Positions 1-9,412 of a stretch of 64,000 nt of DNA are shown here, piece after piece (position 1 is the stretch's first letter; every line of letters begins with the position of its first letter). The translations under genes were made by a program, and so were the position numbers. The notes beneath the pieces were generated by a model. The model was not told where the DNA came from and searched no databases. It saw only the letters and a list, made by a program, of their open reading frames with translations. Source of the stretch: Methylocystis sp. ATCC 49242 (GTDB lineage Bacteria > Pseudomonadota > Alphaproteobacteria > Rhizobiales > Beijerinckiaceae); assembly GCF_000188155.2 (NCBI RefSeq), contig NZ_KE124774.1, positions 4,108,934 through 4,172,933 on the forward strand. Reading direction: 5' to 3'.

Positions 1-480
1 CATTATCGAACCAACGGAGTCCATGCGCTCACAATCGACGGCAGGTCCGTTCCCCTGCATGAAATCGTCAATGAAGGCCTTTGCGACGAGTTTGAAAATT
101 TGCAGACACGGATGATCGCGGGCGTGGGAACAAATATGGTCCCGCTCGGGTCCATGTCAGATTATGTGCTCGAGCTTGCCTTGAGCAATATCGACCGCTC
201 CTTCGACTTTGTCGGCATGACCGAAAATATTGATGTGCATGCCAGGATCATGTTCGAGAAGATGGGGCTCGAGCCGGTTGCGATCGGACGCGAAAATGTA
301 ACCGACGGTCGACGTGTCGATTTGAGCGACCAGGACTATCGCCGCATCGACTGGGAGAAGGTGCGCGAGGTCAACAGATATGATCTTGAACTCTATCGTC
401 GCGTCGCCGCACGTTATCAGGATACCGAAAGTGGCGCGCGTTCGGCCCCGGGACACACTGGTTTCGAAAAGGGGGAATAG
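1..480 (+). CDS. Sulfotransferase family protein, C-terminal part (runs in from the left edge)
   Basis: The reading frame is open from base 1 and ends with TAG at 480, so only the last 159 codons are seen and the start lies outside the window. The segment around 184-282 reads SNIDRSFDFVGMTE followed by IDVHARIMFEKMGLEPV. This is the pattern of the last helix-strand unit of Golgi-type/NodH-like sulfotransferases (Sulfotransfer_2), which use PAPS to sulfate sugars. The PAPS-binding loop would lie upstream and cannot be checked. The stop codon abuts the ATG of the methyltransferase at 481, so the two genes are probably co-transcribed and act on the same glycan. A sulfotransferase-like protein of unknown acceptor is the safest reading. 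Confidence 0.6.
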   Translation, partial: HYRTNGVHALTIDGRSVPLHEIVNEGLCDEFENLQTRMIAGVGTNMVPLGSMSDYVLELALSNIDRSFDFVGMTENIDVHARIMFEKMGLEPVAIGRENVTDGRRVDLSDQDYRRIDWEKVREVNRYDLELYRRVAARYQDTESGARSAPGHTGFEKGE

Positions 481-1494
481 ATGCATCAGCATGGTTTCCT
501 GGACGTCTGCCTGCAGTCTCACGTCGCAGGGTGGGCGACGGAAAACGGCGGGCCGGCCACGCTGGAAATCTTCGTCAACGACGAGATGATCGCCACGATC
601 AAATGCGCATTGCGACGCCCTGAGCTGGTGCAATTCAACATTCCAGCAGATGCTGGATTCATTTTCCACTTTCCATCGCCGCTCCACTCGAACGATGAGG
701 TTTCAGTTCGGTTCGGCAATGGAAAGCATCTCGAAAACTCTCCGACGCGTCAGCATCGGCGACATCTCGAGCAAATGTTATACGGTATCGCCGGCAGGGC
801 CGGACTCGAGTTCGGCGCGCTCGATCGCCCCACCGTCTCGCGCGACCACCATGACGTCTCATTTGTCGATCATGCGGATCACGACCAACTCGTCGCGAAA
901 TATAGCCATGCGAATGATCCTGGTCTCGTTGACCCCTCGCATATCGTTCATGTCGATTATGTCTGGGCGTCCGGGGCTTTGGACAAGGTTGTCGGGGGGA
1001 GACGTTTCGCTTGGGCGCTCGCTTCGGGAGTGATCGAACATGTGGCTGACCCGATTGGCTGGCTGGCGGAGATCGCGAGCGTCATCGAGCCCGGCGGCCG
1101 CATAAATCTCGCGATTCCGGAACAATCCCTTACGTTCGATCATGGACGCCGTGCGACGACGCTCGCGGAACTGCTCGAGGATCATCGCCGGCGTTTGCAG
1201 AAGCCCAGCTTCCGACAGATCTTCGATCATATTGTCGGCGTATCCCCCGTCGGCGCGCCGATCGAAAGTCTGTCCTCGCGACCTGATGGGATAAAGCAAG
1301 CCTATGCGGTGGCGGAAGCCGCCGAACGTGACGGGCTTTATGTCGATGTCCACGCTCATGTGTGGACCCATGATTCTTGGCGGGAGACATGGGGCGCAAT
1401 TGAATCGCTTGAACTCGCTCCGCTGCGGCTGGATCGCATGTTTGAGCCGCTTCCCGAAACCGCGATGTTTGTCGTTTCGCTGGTTCGGCGGTGA
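481..1494 (+). CDS. SAM-dependent methyltransferase with N-terminal glycan-associated beta domain
   Basis: This 337-residue protein begins directly after the stop of the sulfotransferase. Residues about 1-75 (VAGWATENGGPATLEIFVND and following) resemble the small beta domain often attached to glycosyltransferases and other cell-surface polysaccharide enzymes. From about residue 85 the protein resembles the methyltransferases found in such loci. HVDYVWASGALDKV sits at the acidic-loop position. ASGVIEHVADPIGWLAEIAS and VIEPGGRINLAIPE match motifs II and III of class I methyltransferases. The canonical glycine-rich motif I is weak, so activity is not certain. The substrate is likely a sugar or glycan because of the sulfotransferase neighbour. 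This is inference. Confidence 0.6.
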   Translation: MHQHGFLDVCLQSHVAGWATENGGPATLEIFVNDEMIATIKCALRRPELVQFNIPADAGFIFHFPSPLHSNDEVSVRFGNGKHLENSPTRQHRRHLEQMLYGIAGRAGLEFGALDRPTVSRDHHDVSFVDHADHDQLVAKYSHANDPGLVDPSHIVHVDYVWASGALDKVVGGRRFAWALASGVIEHVADPIGWLAEIASVIEPGGRINLAIPEQSLTFDHGRRATTLAELLEDHRRRLQKPSFRQIFDHIVGVSPVGAPIESLSSRPDGIKQAYAVAEAAERDGLYVDVHAHVWTHDSWRETWGAIESLELAPLRLDRMFEPLPETAMFVVSLVRR

Positions 1495-1602
1495 GGACAG
1501 CTTCATCTTCAACCGCGTCACGATCAGTCTTCGCGTATTTTCCCGCAAATCAGTTTGACAGTTTCGGTGGTCATAGGCTTCGCCGCTTCACAATGATCCC
1601 TG

Positions 1603-1932
1603 TCAGCCCTTGTCGGTTTCAACTTCCTCGCAGCGGAAGGGTCCGCGCCAGTGGGCATAGCGCCAGGGCGTGAGCGCGCTCGCGTCCGCGCGCAACTCCT
1701 CCGGCACCGGATCGAAACCCTCGCCCGCGCCCGGCCTGCAACGGCAGATGCGGGCGAAGCCCATCCAGCCGCCCGCCCACAAGCCATGTCTTGCGATGGC
1801 TTCATCCGTGTATTCCGAGCAGGTCGGCGCATAGCGGCAGGTTCGCCCCGCGAAGGCCGAGAAGGTGACGCGGTAGACGAGGATCAGCGCGCGCGCGGCG
1901 CGAGCGGGGAGGTCTTTCATCTCAGGCTTCAT
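1603..1932 (-). CDS. yidD: Membrane protein insertion efficiency factor YidD (copy A)
   Basis: This 109-residue protein carries the family signature CRYAPTCSEYT and later RICRCRPGAGEGFDPVP, the short cysteine-rich core of YidD (DUF37). YidD is a small peripheral inner-membrane protein that assists YidC/Sec insertion of membrane proteins. The N-terminal stretch RALILVYRVTFSAFAG is the amphipathic membrane-binding helix. It lies directly downstream of the rpoC terminator hairpin, with only a few bases between the T-tract and the ATG. Copy B at 50791-51120 differs by one residue near the C-terminus (ETDKG here, EADKG there). YidD is usually next to rnpA/yidC/rpmH; here it follows rpoC. Confidence 0.9.
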   Translation of the reverse strand: MKPEMKDLPARAARALILVYRVTFSAFAGRTCRYAPTCSEYTDEAIARHGLWAGGWMGFARICRCRPGAGEGFDPVPEELRADASALTPWRYAHWRGPFRCEEVETDKG

Positions 1933-1937
1933 ACCGT

Positions 1938-1967
1938 GAAAAAAGGCCGCCCCGATAAGGGCGGCCC
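1938..1967 (-). terminator. Intrinsic terminator after rpoC fragment (copy A)
   Basis: On the minus strand an 8-bp perfect stem GGCCGCCC/GGGCGGCC with a 6-nt loop is followed by a run of T (the A run at 1938-1944 on the plus strand). It sits 3' of rpoC and just before the start codon of yidD. An identical hairpin follows the intact rpoC at 51126-51155. Confidence 0.85.
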
Positions 1968-1993
1968 TTTCGATTCTCGCGATGCGCGGCGGA

Positions 1994-3365
1994 TTATTCC
2001 GCCGGGGGCAGGGCAGGAGCCGGCTCGGCGGCCTCGGCGCGCTGCTCGATGATGAGATCGTCGCGACCCGTGGCGATGCCGCGAAACTTGGCCATCGCCG
2101 CGCCCGTGCCAGCCGGGATGAGGCGGCCGACGATGACGTTCTCCTTGAGGCCGACCAGCGGATCGATCTTGCCGTTGACCGCAGCCTCGGTGAGGACGCG
2201 GGTGGTCTCCTGGAAGGAGGCGGCGGAGAAGAACGAACGCGTCTGCAGCGACGCCTTGGTGATGCCGAGCAGCACCGGCGTGCCGGAGGCGGGCTTGCCG
2301 CCGTTCTCGATCGCCTTGGCGTTCGCTTCGTCGAGTTCGACGTGATCCACCTGCTCGCCCTCGAGGAAGCCGGTGTCGCCCGGATCGACGATATCGACCT
2401 TCTGCAACATCTGACGCACGATCACTTCGATGTGCTTGTCGTTGATGTTGACGCCCTGCAGTCGGTAGACCTCCTGGATCTCGTTGACGAGGTAGGCCGC
2501 AAGCTCCTCCACGCCCTTGATCGCCAGAATGTCGTGCGGCGCCGGGTTGCCGTCGACGATATAGTCGCCCTTTTCGACGACGTCGCCGTCCTGAAGGTGA
2601 ATGTGCTTGCCCTTCGGGATCAGATATTCGACGGGCTCGGCGCCTTCCTCGGCAGGAACGATGGTGATGCGCTGCTTGTTCTTGTAGTCGCGCCCGAACT
2701 GCACCGTGCCGGAGATCTCCGCGATGATCGCGTGATCCTTCGGACGGCGCGCCTCGAACAGTTCCGCGACGCGCGGCAGACCGCCGGTGATGTCGCGGGT
2801 CTTGGCGCTCTCCACCGAAATACGCGCGACGATGTCGCCCGCCTTCACGGTTCCGCCGGGCTCGACCGCGATGATCGAGTCGACGGGCAGCAGGTAACGC
2901 GCGTCGCCGCCGCGGGCGAGTTTCCCGACCTTGCCGTCCGGCCCCTTGATGACGATCGAGGGCTTTAGGCTCGCCGAGCGCAGGTTGAGGCGGTAGTCCA
3001 TGACCATGCGCTTGGCGATGCCGGTCGACTCGTCAACCGTCTCCGACATCGACTGGCCCTCGACCAGATCCTCGAAGCCGATGACGCCGTCGATCTCGCT
3101 GATGATGGGACGCGTATAGGGGTCCCACTCGGCGATGCGCTGGCCGCGCTTGACCTTGTCGCCTTCATCGACCTTCAGGCGGGCGCCGTACTGGATACGG
3201 TTGACCGCGCGCTCGGCTCCGTCAGGGCCGAGGATCACGATGGCGACGTTGCGCGCCATGACGATCAGGTCGCCATCCGAGTTGCGGGCGACATGGCGGT
3301 TGCGCACATGCACCGTGCCCTCGAAGTTGGACTCGATGAACGACTGGTCCGCAAGCTGCGCGGCG
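1994..3365 (-). pseudogene. rpoC: Truncated rpoC: codons 936-1391 only
   Basis: The minus strand encodes the C-terminal 456 residues of RNA polymerase beta-prime, identical to residues 936-1391 of the full gene at 51182-55357. The fragment ends at 3365, where the sequence switches to an oppositely oriented ATPase gene. It therefore lacks the start, the N-terminal zinc finger, the NADFDGD catalytic loop and the second Cys cluster. No promoter or start with a ribosome binding site is evident. An internal TTG could begin a 439-residue product (from 3313), but nothing suggests it is used. I read it as a non-functional duplicate kept identical by recent origin or gene conversion. Confidence 0.93.
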
Positions 3366-4589
3366 GCGCCGAAAAACGGCGGTAAATTCCCGCTGCTTCA
3401 AACTCGCAAATTCATCCCGTTCGACCCCGCGACCAAGGTCGCCGAAGCCACCGTCACAGACGCAGCAGGAATAGAACGGCGGATCGTCAAAGGCGCGCCC
3501 CTCGCAGTCGCCCGGCTTTCATCGTTCGACGGCCGCGCGGAGCGCCAAATCGAGGCCTCGGCCCGTTCCGCCGGCCGCGTCATCGCCGTGGCCTTCGGTC
3601 CTTTAGGGGCCGAGAAACTCGTCGGGCTGATCGCGTTGAGCGACCCGCCGCGTCCCGAATCGAAGCCGCTGATCGCCGAGCTATGGGCGGAGGGGGTAAA
3701 AACCGTGATGGTTACCGGCGACGCAGTGGCGACCGCTGCGTCGGTTGGCCGGGCCGTTGGCCTCGTGGGGCCCGTCTGTCCTGCCGCGAATTTTTCTCAA
3801 GAATTGAATCCCGAGGATTACGCCATTTACGCGGGCGTCTTCCCGGAAGACAAATTCAAGCTGGTGCAGGCGTTCCAGCGTCGGGGACGCATCGTCGGCA
3901 TGTGCGGCGACGGGGTCAACGACGCGCCGGCCCTCCGCCAGGCGCAAATGGGCGTGGCTGTCTCCACCGCCACAGATGTGGCAAAATCGGCCGCAAGCGT
4001 CGTCCTCACCGAGCCAGGCATCAAGGGAGTGGTCGACGCGATTGAAGAAGGACGCGCCGCCTTCCAGCGCATTTTGACCTACATTCTCAATGCGCTCGTC
4101 AAAAAGTTCCAGCTCGTCCCCTTTCTTGGCGTCGGCCTGCTGGCGACAGGCCACGCGATTGTGACGCCGATGCAAATGGCGTTGCTGCTGATCACCGGGG
4201 ACTTTTTGACGATGGCGATCGCCACGGACAGGGCGACGCCTTCCTCGCAACCAGACGCCTGGCGCCTTGGCGCCATCACCGGCGCCGCAGCCTCGCTTGG
4301 CGTTGCGGGATTACTGTTTGTTTCGACGATTGTTCTCGTAGGCGAACGATGGCTGAGCTTGAACATCGGCCAACTGCGGACCGTCGCCTTTGTCTCGCTC
4401 GTGTTTCTCGGTCAGGCGACGGTCTATGTTCTGCGTGATCGGCGACGCCTGTGGAGCTCGCCTCCCTCCGCATGGCTAGTGCTTTCCTCGCTATTAAACC
4501 TCGCGATAGCGGTCTTTTTCGCGCTCGGGGGATACCTGATGGATCCGCTGCCAGCTTGGGTCATCTTGGAACTGTTTCTCGCGACCCTA
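3366..4589 (+). pseudogene. P-type H+-ATPase, 5'-truncated and interrupted by IS5 (first part)
   Basis: The open frame encodes the C-terminal half of a plasma-membrane proton-efflux type (P3A) P-ATPase. It has the nucleotide-domain start KFIPFDPATKVAEATV, the hinge motifs MVTGDAVATA and GDGVNDAPALRQAQMGVAVS, and then the C-terminal membrane helices (LVPFLGVGLLATGHAIVTPM and following). The actuator domain and the DKTGT phosphorylation loop are absent because the gene is cut at 3366 by the rpoC junction. At codon CTA 4587-4589 an IS5-family element enters. Removing the IS and one TA restores ELFLATL-AFALILDLFK in the same frame, continuing at 5457. The protein cannot be functional as it stands. 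Confidence 0.88.
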
Positions 4590-5454
4590 GAGGGTGTTAT
4601 GTACTTTGGTGATTGATTGTCTTAGTAGAATCGGATGTCTCCGATTCGCAAACCTTATCCGTCTGACGTCAGCGACGAAGAATGGTCGCTGGTTGCGCCT
4701 TATCTGACGCTCATGGACGAAGGCGCGCCGCAGCGTCAACATTCGCTGCGCGAGCTGTTCAACGGCCTGCGTTACGTGCTGCGCTACGGCATCGCCTGGC
4801 GCGCCATGCCCAACGATCTGCCGCCATGGTTCGCCGTGTATCAGCAATCGCAGCGCTGGCTGTCGGCGGGCGTGTTCGAGGCGCTTGCGCAGGATCTGCG
4901 CGCCCAGTTGCGCGTCGCTTCCGGGCGGGCGGCGGAGCCGACGGCGGCGATCATCGACAGCCGCACCTTGCGCTCGACCCCTGAGAGCGGCCCACGAGCG
5001 GGCTATGACGGCGCGAAGCGAAAGCGCGGCTCGAAGCTGCACATGGCAGTCGACACATTGGGCCATTTGCTGGCGTTGCATGTCACGCCGGCGAATGTCG
5101 ATGACCGCGCCGAGGTCGGCAAGCTCATCGCAGCCGTGCAGGATGTGACAGGCGAAAGCGTCGAACTCGTTTATGTCGATCAGGGCTACACCGGCGAAAA
5201 GGCGTCCGAGGCCGCAAAGGCGCAGGGCGCCGAGCTTTGCGTCGTCAAACTCGCCGAGGCCAAAAAAGGCTTCGTGTTGCTGCCCAAGCGCTGGGTGGTC
5301 GAGCGTTCATTCGCCTGGGCGACGCGATGCAGGCGGCTCGTCAAAGACTACGAGCGCTATGCTCAGACCCTCGCAGGACTCCACGTCGTCGCCTTCGCAT
5401 GTCTCATGCTCAAGCGCGCAGCAGATTTCATGATCCAAGGTGCATAACACCCTC
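4590..5454 (+). mobile_element. IS5-family insertion sequence (IS427-like), complete copy 1
   Basis: The element is 865 bp with terminal inverted repeats GAGGGTGTTATG...CATAACACCCTC and a TA target duplication (4588-4589 and 5455-5456). It carries one transposase gene. A second complete copy lies inverted at 26648-27512 and a truncated copy at 47683-48102. The TA-only duplication is supported by copy 2, whose flanks are TTA and TAG. Confidence 0.95.
4635..5447 (+). CDS. IS5-family transposase
   Basis: This 270-residue DDE transposase starts with an N-terminal DUF4096-like domain (SDEEWSLVAPYL, LRELFNGLRYVLRYGIAWRA). A DDE core follows: AAIIDSRTLRSTPESG holds the first Asp, YVDQGYTGE the second, and RWVVERSFAWATRCRRLVKDYER is the classical Y-1 region with the catalytic Glu. 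The length fits a single-ORF IS427-group enzyme, and its stop codon lies inside the right inverted repeat. The protein is identical to that of copy 2, although the DNA differs by a cluster of synonymous changes around 5210-5270. Confidence 0.95.
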   Translation: MSPIRKPYPSDVSDEEWSLVAPYLTLMDEGAPQRQHSLRELFNGLRYVLRYGIAWRAMPNDLPPWFAVYQQSQRWLSAGVFEALAQDLRAQLRVASGRAAEPTAAIIDSRTLRSTPESGPRAGYDGAKRKRGSKLHMAVDTLGHLLALHVTPANVDDRAEVGKLIAAVQDVTGESVELVYVDQGYTGEKASEAAKAQGAELCVVKLAEAKKGFVLLPKRWVVERSFAWATRCRRLVKDYERYAQTLAGLHVVAFACLMLKRAADFMIQGA

Positions 5455-5456
5455 TA

Positions 5457-6461
5457 GCTTTCGCTCTCATCCTTGATCTTTTCAAGCTTCTTGTTTTTAG
5501 GCGCTTTGGCCTCGCAGCCGGGCCCGAGGCTCTTGTTGTAGGCGAGGCGACGCGCAGGCCTTCGCCATGGGTTCTTTCGGCCGGCGCCGCCGCATTGGCT
5601 GCAATCGTGGCGACGTTGATTGGCCTCTGGCCGTCTACTATCCGGTCGCCGAGAAACGCCCCGGAAAGCGCGTTGCAGGCTCCGGCCACGAAGTTCGCGA
5701 TCTTCCAAGGGACCGTCATGGCGGCGCAGCAGCGGCTTGCCGTCGCGGCGATCGGCGGAACTGTAGGCGTCGTGAATTGCCAAGCAGGAGAAACCATTGA
5801 GGCCGGGCGCTTATGCGCGACGATCTATGGGGAACCCCATCAGCGAGCGCTCGGAAGGCTCGAAGCGGCAAAAGGCAGTCTCGCCCAATATGAGCGCCTC
5901 CTGTCCTCGCGGACGCCCAGGCGCGGCGGCCGGCATTCACGATTAGCTCAGCTCCGCCGCAGGACGCTGGCCAGAGCGCGAGTAGAGCGTAACGAAATAG
6001 ACCGGCTGCGCGCCATGCTCGCGGAGGAGGAGAAGAACGAAAAGCAGATCGAGATACGTGCGCCTTTCGACTCGGTTGTCGCCGCACGCTATGCGTCGGT
6101 CGGGCAAAAAGTGGCCGCTTCCGCGCCGCTTTTTCTCTTCACGAGGGAATCTCGCAACCTGGCGGCGGAGTTCGGCGCGCCGCAAGAGGCGTTGAAGCCT
6201 CTGCGCATCGGCGCCTTGGCGGAAATCCAGTCCGACTCTGATCCTGGGCGCGTTCTGAGCGGCAGAATCACGGAGATTTCTGGCCCCCCAACAGGCGGCG
6301 GCTCGGTCATTGGCCGCCTGGTTATCGAAGCGACAAAAAGCGACGGCGGCTTTGCAGCTGGGTCGAATGTCACGGCCAGAATCGAGATAAGGTCTGAGGG
6401 GCGTCCGGCGGAGGCGGGGGGCCATCCTGGTCCCGCTCCGAATTCCGAGGGGTCAGAATGA
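5457..6461 (+). pseudogene. P-type ATPase C-terminus fused to HlyD-like periplasmic domain (second part after IS5)
   Basis: The frame of the ATPase resumes here with AFALILDLFKLLVFRRFGL, a normal end for a P3A ATPase. It does not stop: after a short linker comes a hydrophobic helix (WVLSAGAAALAAIVATLIGLW) and then a biotinyl-lipoyl/HlyD-like adaptor module. The module has VAAIGGTVGVVNCQAGETI, a coiled region rich in Arg/Glu (about 5860-6040), the second lipoyl half IEIRAPFDSVVAARYASVGQ, and a beta-barrel GRITEISGPPTGGG. No in-frame ATG precedes the adaptor, so it was a fusion in the uninterrupted gene. The IS5 at 4590-5454 now separates it from any start. It may still be translated from an alternative start such as TTG 5595, but that is unlikely. 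Confidence 0.75.
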
Positions 6462-6490
6462 CCAAGGAAAACAACGCCTAGGCCAGTGGC

Positions 6491-6666
6491 ATGATTCAAA
6501 GCTTCGTTGAGACTTTACGCCGCGGCTCGCCCAAGCGCTGGGGAACAATTACTCGTTCGCCGATCTGAAGGCGGATGCGTCCGCCGGATTCACCGTTGCG
6601 GTGGTGAGCCTCCCCTCGCGATGACCCTCGCTATCGCTTCGGGCGTTTCGTCCGCTCGAGGATTGG
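6491..6666 (+). pseudogene. SulP-family anion permease, N-terminal remnant with frameshifts
   Basis: Reading in shifting frames gives MIQSFVETLRRG, then NNYSFADLKADASAGFTVAV followed by VSLP, then LAMTLAIASGVSSARGL. This is the recognisable start of SulP transporters (sulfate or bicarbonate permeases), including the first membrane segment. At least two frameshifts separate the pieces, and the similarity stops near 6666, so only about 55 codons survive. It lies directly after the ATPase-HlyD gene in the same direction and was probably part of the same transport operon. Confidence 0.6.
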
Positions 6667-6719
6667 TGTGGGAACAATGCGCCTTGCAGCCTGAACCGCG
6701 CGAGGTACGGGCGCGTTCT

Positions 6720-7039
6720 TGCGCCACTTCTGGCCTGCCGCCGCGAGGCCGCGACTTCCATCGCCACAACAAACCAAAGCCAGCGCGATGCGAATGAATA
6801 ACCGTCTCGGGCGTTACGATCGCCAAGGCGTCGATAATCCGCGACGCAATCTGATAGGGCCCAGCAAGAATCAGACGATCTATAGTGCTGAACGCCAGTC
6901 GCCTCGCCGATTTCCTGCGCAAGAGGTTTAGTTGCTGATGCTGCGCGACGATCTCCACCTCCAGTGACGCTCTGGATCGCAACAGGTCGATGATCGTCCA
7001 CGAGGCCAGCTTGACCACGTCGGCCATGAGACGAAGCAT
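6720..7039 (-). pseudogene. Integrase/transposase remnant (N-terminal part only)
   Basis: The minus strand from 7039 reads VVKLASWTIIDLLRSRASLE, then LLRRKSARRLAFSTIDRLIL and later PETVIHSHRAGFGLLWRWKS with RPRGGRP. This is the N-terminal helix-turn-helix part of the rve-type integrases common in rhizobial genomes. The homology breaks near 6720, and the DDE catalytic core is missing. A second remnant of the same family lies at 12140-12331. It is a dead mobile-element scar between the transport and trehalose genes. Confidence 0.65.
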
Positions 7040-7123
7040 GCCCCAAATTTCAGAAGCATTCCAGTCAGATTGAATTTGCGGTAGGGACGACAGGGAGCAG
7101 GGAAGTCACGTCACGCGCCGCCC

Positions 7124-9412
7124 TTACTGCCCGATCAATCTATGCAGGCGCTCGCTCTTGCGAAGGCGCGCGGCGTGCAGAAGCATTTGCGCCGCCCAGC
7201 TGTAGACATTGTCCCGACGAATGAGCTCGCGCATCAGACGCATTCTTTCGCGCTGTTCGCCGGACGGCATTTTCAGCGCTTCCTGAATCGCTTCAGCCAT
7301 TCCATGCGCGTCATAGGGATTGACGATCAGCGCCTCAGACAGCTCGCGCGACGCGCCGGCGAAGCTGGACAGGATCAGAACGCCCTGTTCATCCTCGCGC
7401 GCAGCGACAAATTCCTTCGCGACGAGATTCATGCCGTCGTGAAGGCTCGACACGATGCAGACGTCCGCGGCCCGAAACAGCGCGTAAACCTCGCCCTGTT
7501 CGTGGTGGCGAATTTCCAGCAGGATCGGCTTCCAGCCGTTCCGGCCGTGCCGCCCGTTGATCTCGTCGACCAGCCGCCGCGCCTCGGCCTGCAGGCTGCT
7601 GTAGACGGGCAGCTTGCTGCGGGTCGGCGCCGCGGCCTGGATGAAGACGAATTTTTCGAGCCATTCGGGATGAAGCGAAAGAAATGCGTCGACGGCCCTG
7701 ATGCGGTCGAGAACGCCCTTGGTGTAATCGAAGCGTTCGATGCCGATCGCAATGCGCATGTCGTCGCCGAGATGAAGTCGCCGGCGAAGCTCCTTGCGGC
7801 ATTCCTCAACCGGCAATTGGTTGGCGAGCGCGCTCGGCGGCCATTCGATCGATATCGGATAGGGGCGCACCATGGTTTCGTGGCCGCGCAACGTGATGGA
7901 GCCGGTCTCCCGGTCGATCCGGCTTTCCATGAAGCGGTCCACGGCGTCGATGAAATTGTTGCAGTGGAACTGCGTATGGAAGCCGAGAATCGTGCTGCCG
8001 AGAAGGCCGTCGATGATCTGTTCGCGCCAGGGACAGATGCCGAAGGTCTCGGAATTTGGCCAGGGTATGTGCCAGAAGGCGATGATCGTGGCGTTCGGCA
8101 GCCGGTCGCGGATCATGCGCGGCAGCAGCGCGAAGTGATAATCCTGCACCAGCACGATCGGGTCGTCGCATTCGGCTTCCTCGATCACCACTTCGGCGAA
8201 CTTGCGGTTCACCGCGACGTAATGCGACCAGTCCTGCTCCCGAAAGTTCGGGCGCACGAAGGCGATGTGACACAAGGGCCAGAGGCCCTCATTGGCGAGG
8301 CCGTAGTAATAGCCGTCCTGCTCCTCGTCGCTCAGCCAGACGCGCCGCAGCGAGTAGGCGGGATCATTCGGGGGAACGGCGATGCGGTCGTATTCGTCCA
8401 CCGTCTCCCGATCCGCCGCGCCGCTGCCATGCGCGACCCACACGCCGCCGCAGGCTCGCATGACCGGCTCCAGCGCGGCGACAAGACCGCTCGCCGGTAT
8501 TTGCAGCGTCGGCTTTCCGTCCGCGTAATTGTGAATATAGGGCTCGCGGTTCGACACGATCACGACGCGCGCCTGCGGCAATTCCTCGGCGAGCAATTGT
8601 CCGAGCGTCGCCGGCGACCACTCGACGTAAATCCCTTCGGTGAATTTGCGCTCGACCCGTAGCGCCTGCAGCAGCGCGCGGAAATCGCGGCCGCCCGGCA
8701 ATTCCGCCTGCAACGGCTTCAGCGCCTCCTCCGCGCGCGGGGCCAGAATGGCGCTTCGCACGGAGCGGGCCCAGCCGCGCGTCGCCATCAGCACGACGCT
8801 CGTCGCGAGCAGGCCGAGCGCCATGGTTACGCCGGTCAGGGCCAGGATCGTGTAATAACTCGCCTTGCGCGACCGCTCGTCGATGAAGGACAGGTCATGA
8901 ACGACGACCAGCCGGCCGGCCGTCGGGCCGGCTCCGACAGAGACCGCGTTCACATGCGCGCGCGGGTCCGGGCGTGAATCGACGTCGAATGCGTTGGTTT
9001 TTCCCGCGCCGAAATCCCGGCAGGAAATCGATTTGGGCATCGACGCGGTCGCATGGAGCATGACGCCCGCGTCGGAGCAATAGCCGAGCGCAAGGAGACG
9101 CTCGTCCTCGACCATCTGTTCGAGATAGCGGCCGAGGTCGAGGGAGGATTCCGGCCCGCTCGCGAGCAGATGGTTGCGCACGGAGCGCGCGATGAGACGG
9201 GAGCGGATTTCGATATCCTGACGCAGCCAGCCCTCGATGACGAAGGAAGCGAGAGGAGCAAGAGAAACGATGAGAACGAAAGCGGCCGCGGTGACGAAAG
9301 CCGCCACTTTCGCCGCGGGGTTAACCGCGAGACGGCGGGCAAGCGCAGCCCTGCGCCGCGCGCCGGGAAAGACGAAACGGGTTTCGCTGACGCTGAAAGA
9401 TTTGTCGCTCAT
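7124..9412 (-). CDS. otsA: Membrane-anchored trehalose-6-phosphate synthase
   Basis: This 762-residue protein has two parts. Residues 34-62 and 186-210 are hydrophobic helices that bracket an extracytoplasmic domain of about 120 residues, as in a sensor protein. From about residue 283 a complete GT20 domain follows: [74 protein letters not shown] and [14 protein letters not shown]. The enzyme joins UDP-glucose and glucose-6-phosphate to trehalose-6-phosphate. Ordinary OtsA is about 450-500 residues and cytosolic, so the anchor is unusual. A purine-rich AAGGGA about ten bases upstream supports the ATG at 9412. otsB lies just upstream on the same strand. Confidence 0.93.
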   Translation of the reverse strand: MSDKSFSVSETRFVFPGARRRAALARRLAVNPAAKVAAFVTAAAFVLIVSLAPLASFVIEGWLRQDIEIRSRLIARSVRNHLLASGPESSLDLGRYLEQMVEDERLLALGYCSDAGVMLHATASMPKSISCRDFGAGKTNAFDVDSRPDPRAHVNAVSVGAGPTAGRLVVVHDLSFIDERSRKASYYTILALTGVTMALGLLATSVVLMATRGWARSVRSAILAPRAEEALKPLQAELPGGRDFRALLQALRVERKFTEGIYVEWSPATLGQLLAEELPQARVVIVSNREPYIHNYADGKPTLQIPASGLVAALEPVMRACGGVWVAHGSGAADRETVDEYDRIAVPPNDPAYSLRRVWLSDEEQDGYYYGLANEGLWPLCHIAFVRPNFREQDWSHYVAVNRKFAEVVIEEAECDDPIVLVQDYHFALLPRMIRDRLPNATIIAFWHIPWPNSETFGICPWREQIIDGLLGSTILGFHTQFHCNNFIDAVDRFMESRIDRETGSITLRGHETMVRPYPISIEWPPSALANQLPVEECRKELRRRLHLGDDMRIAIGIERFDYTKGVLDRIRAVDAFLSLHPEWLEKFVFIQAAAPTRSKLPVYSSLQAEARRLVDEINGRHGRNGWKPILLEIRHHEQGEVYALFRAADVCIVSSLHDGMNLVAKEFVAAREDEQGVLILSSFAGASRELSEALIVNPYDAHGMAEAIQEALKMPSGEQRERMRLMRELIRRDNVYSWAAQMLLHAARLRKSERLHRLIGQ

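Larger units (their letters stand above)
1576..3365. repeat. Direct repeat copy A: yidD plus 3' third of rpoC
   Basis: This 1,790-bp block recurs at 50764-52553 in the same orientation with a constant offset of 49,188, so there are no indels. The only differences I find are four bases near its left end (1597, 1600, 1601, 1617). The 439 C-terminal RpoC residues encoded by the two copies are identical. The left edge follows the methyltransferase gene. The right edge is abrupt: after 3365 the sequence leaves rpoC inside a codon run and enters a P-type ATPase gene on the other strand. Copy B continues into an intact rpoC, so copy A is the derived or duplicated end. Confidence 0.95.
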
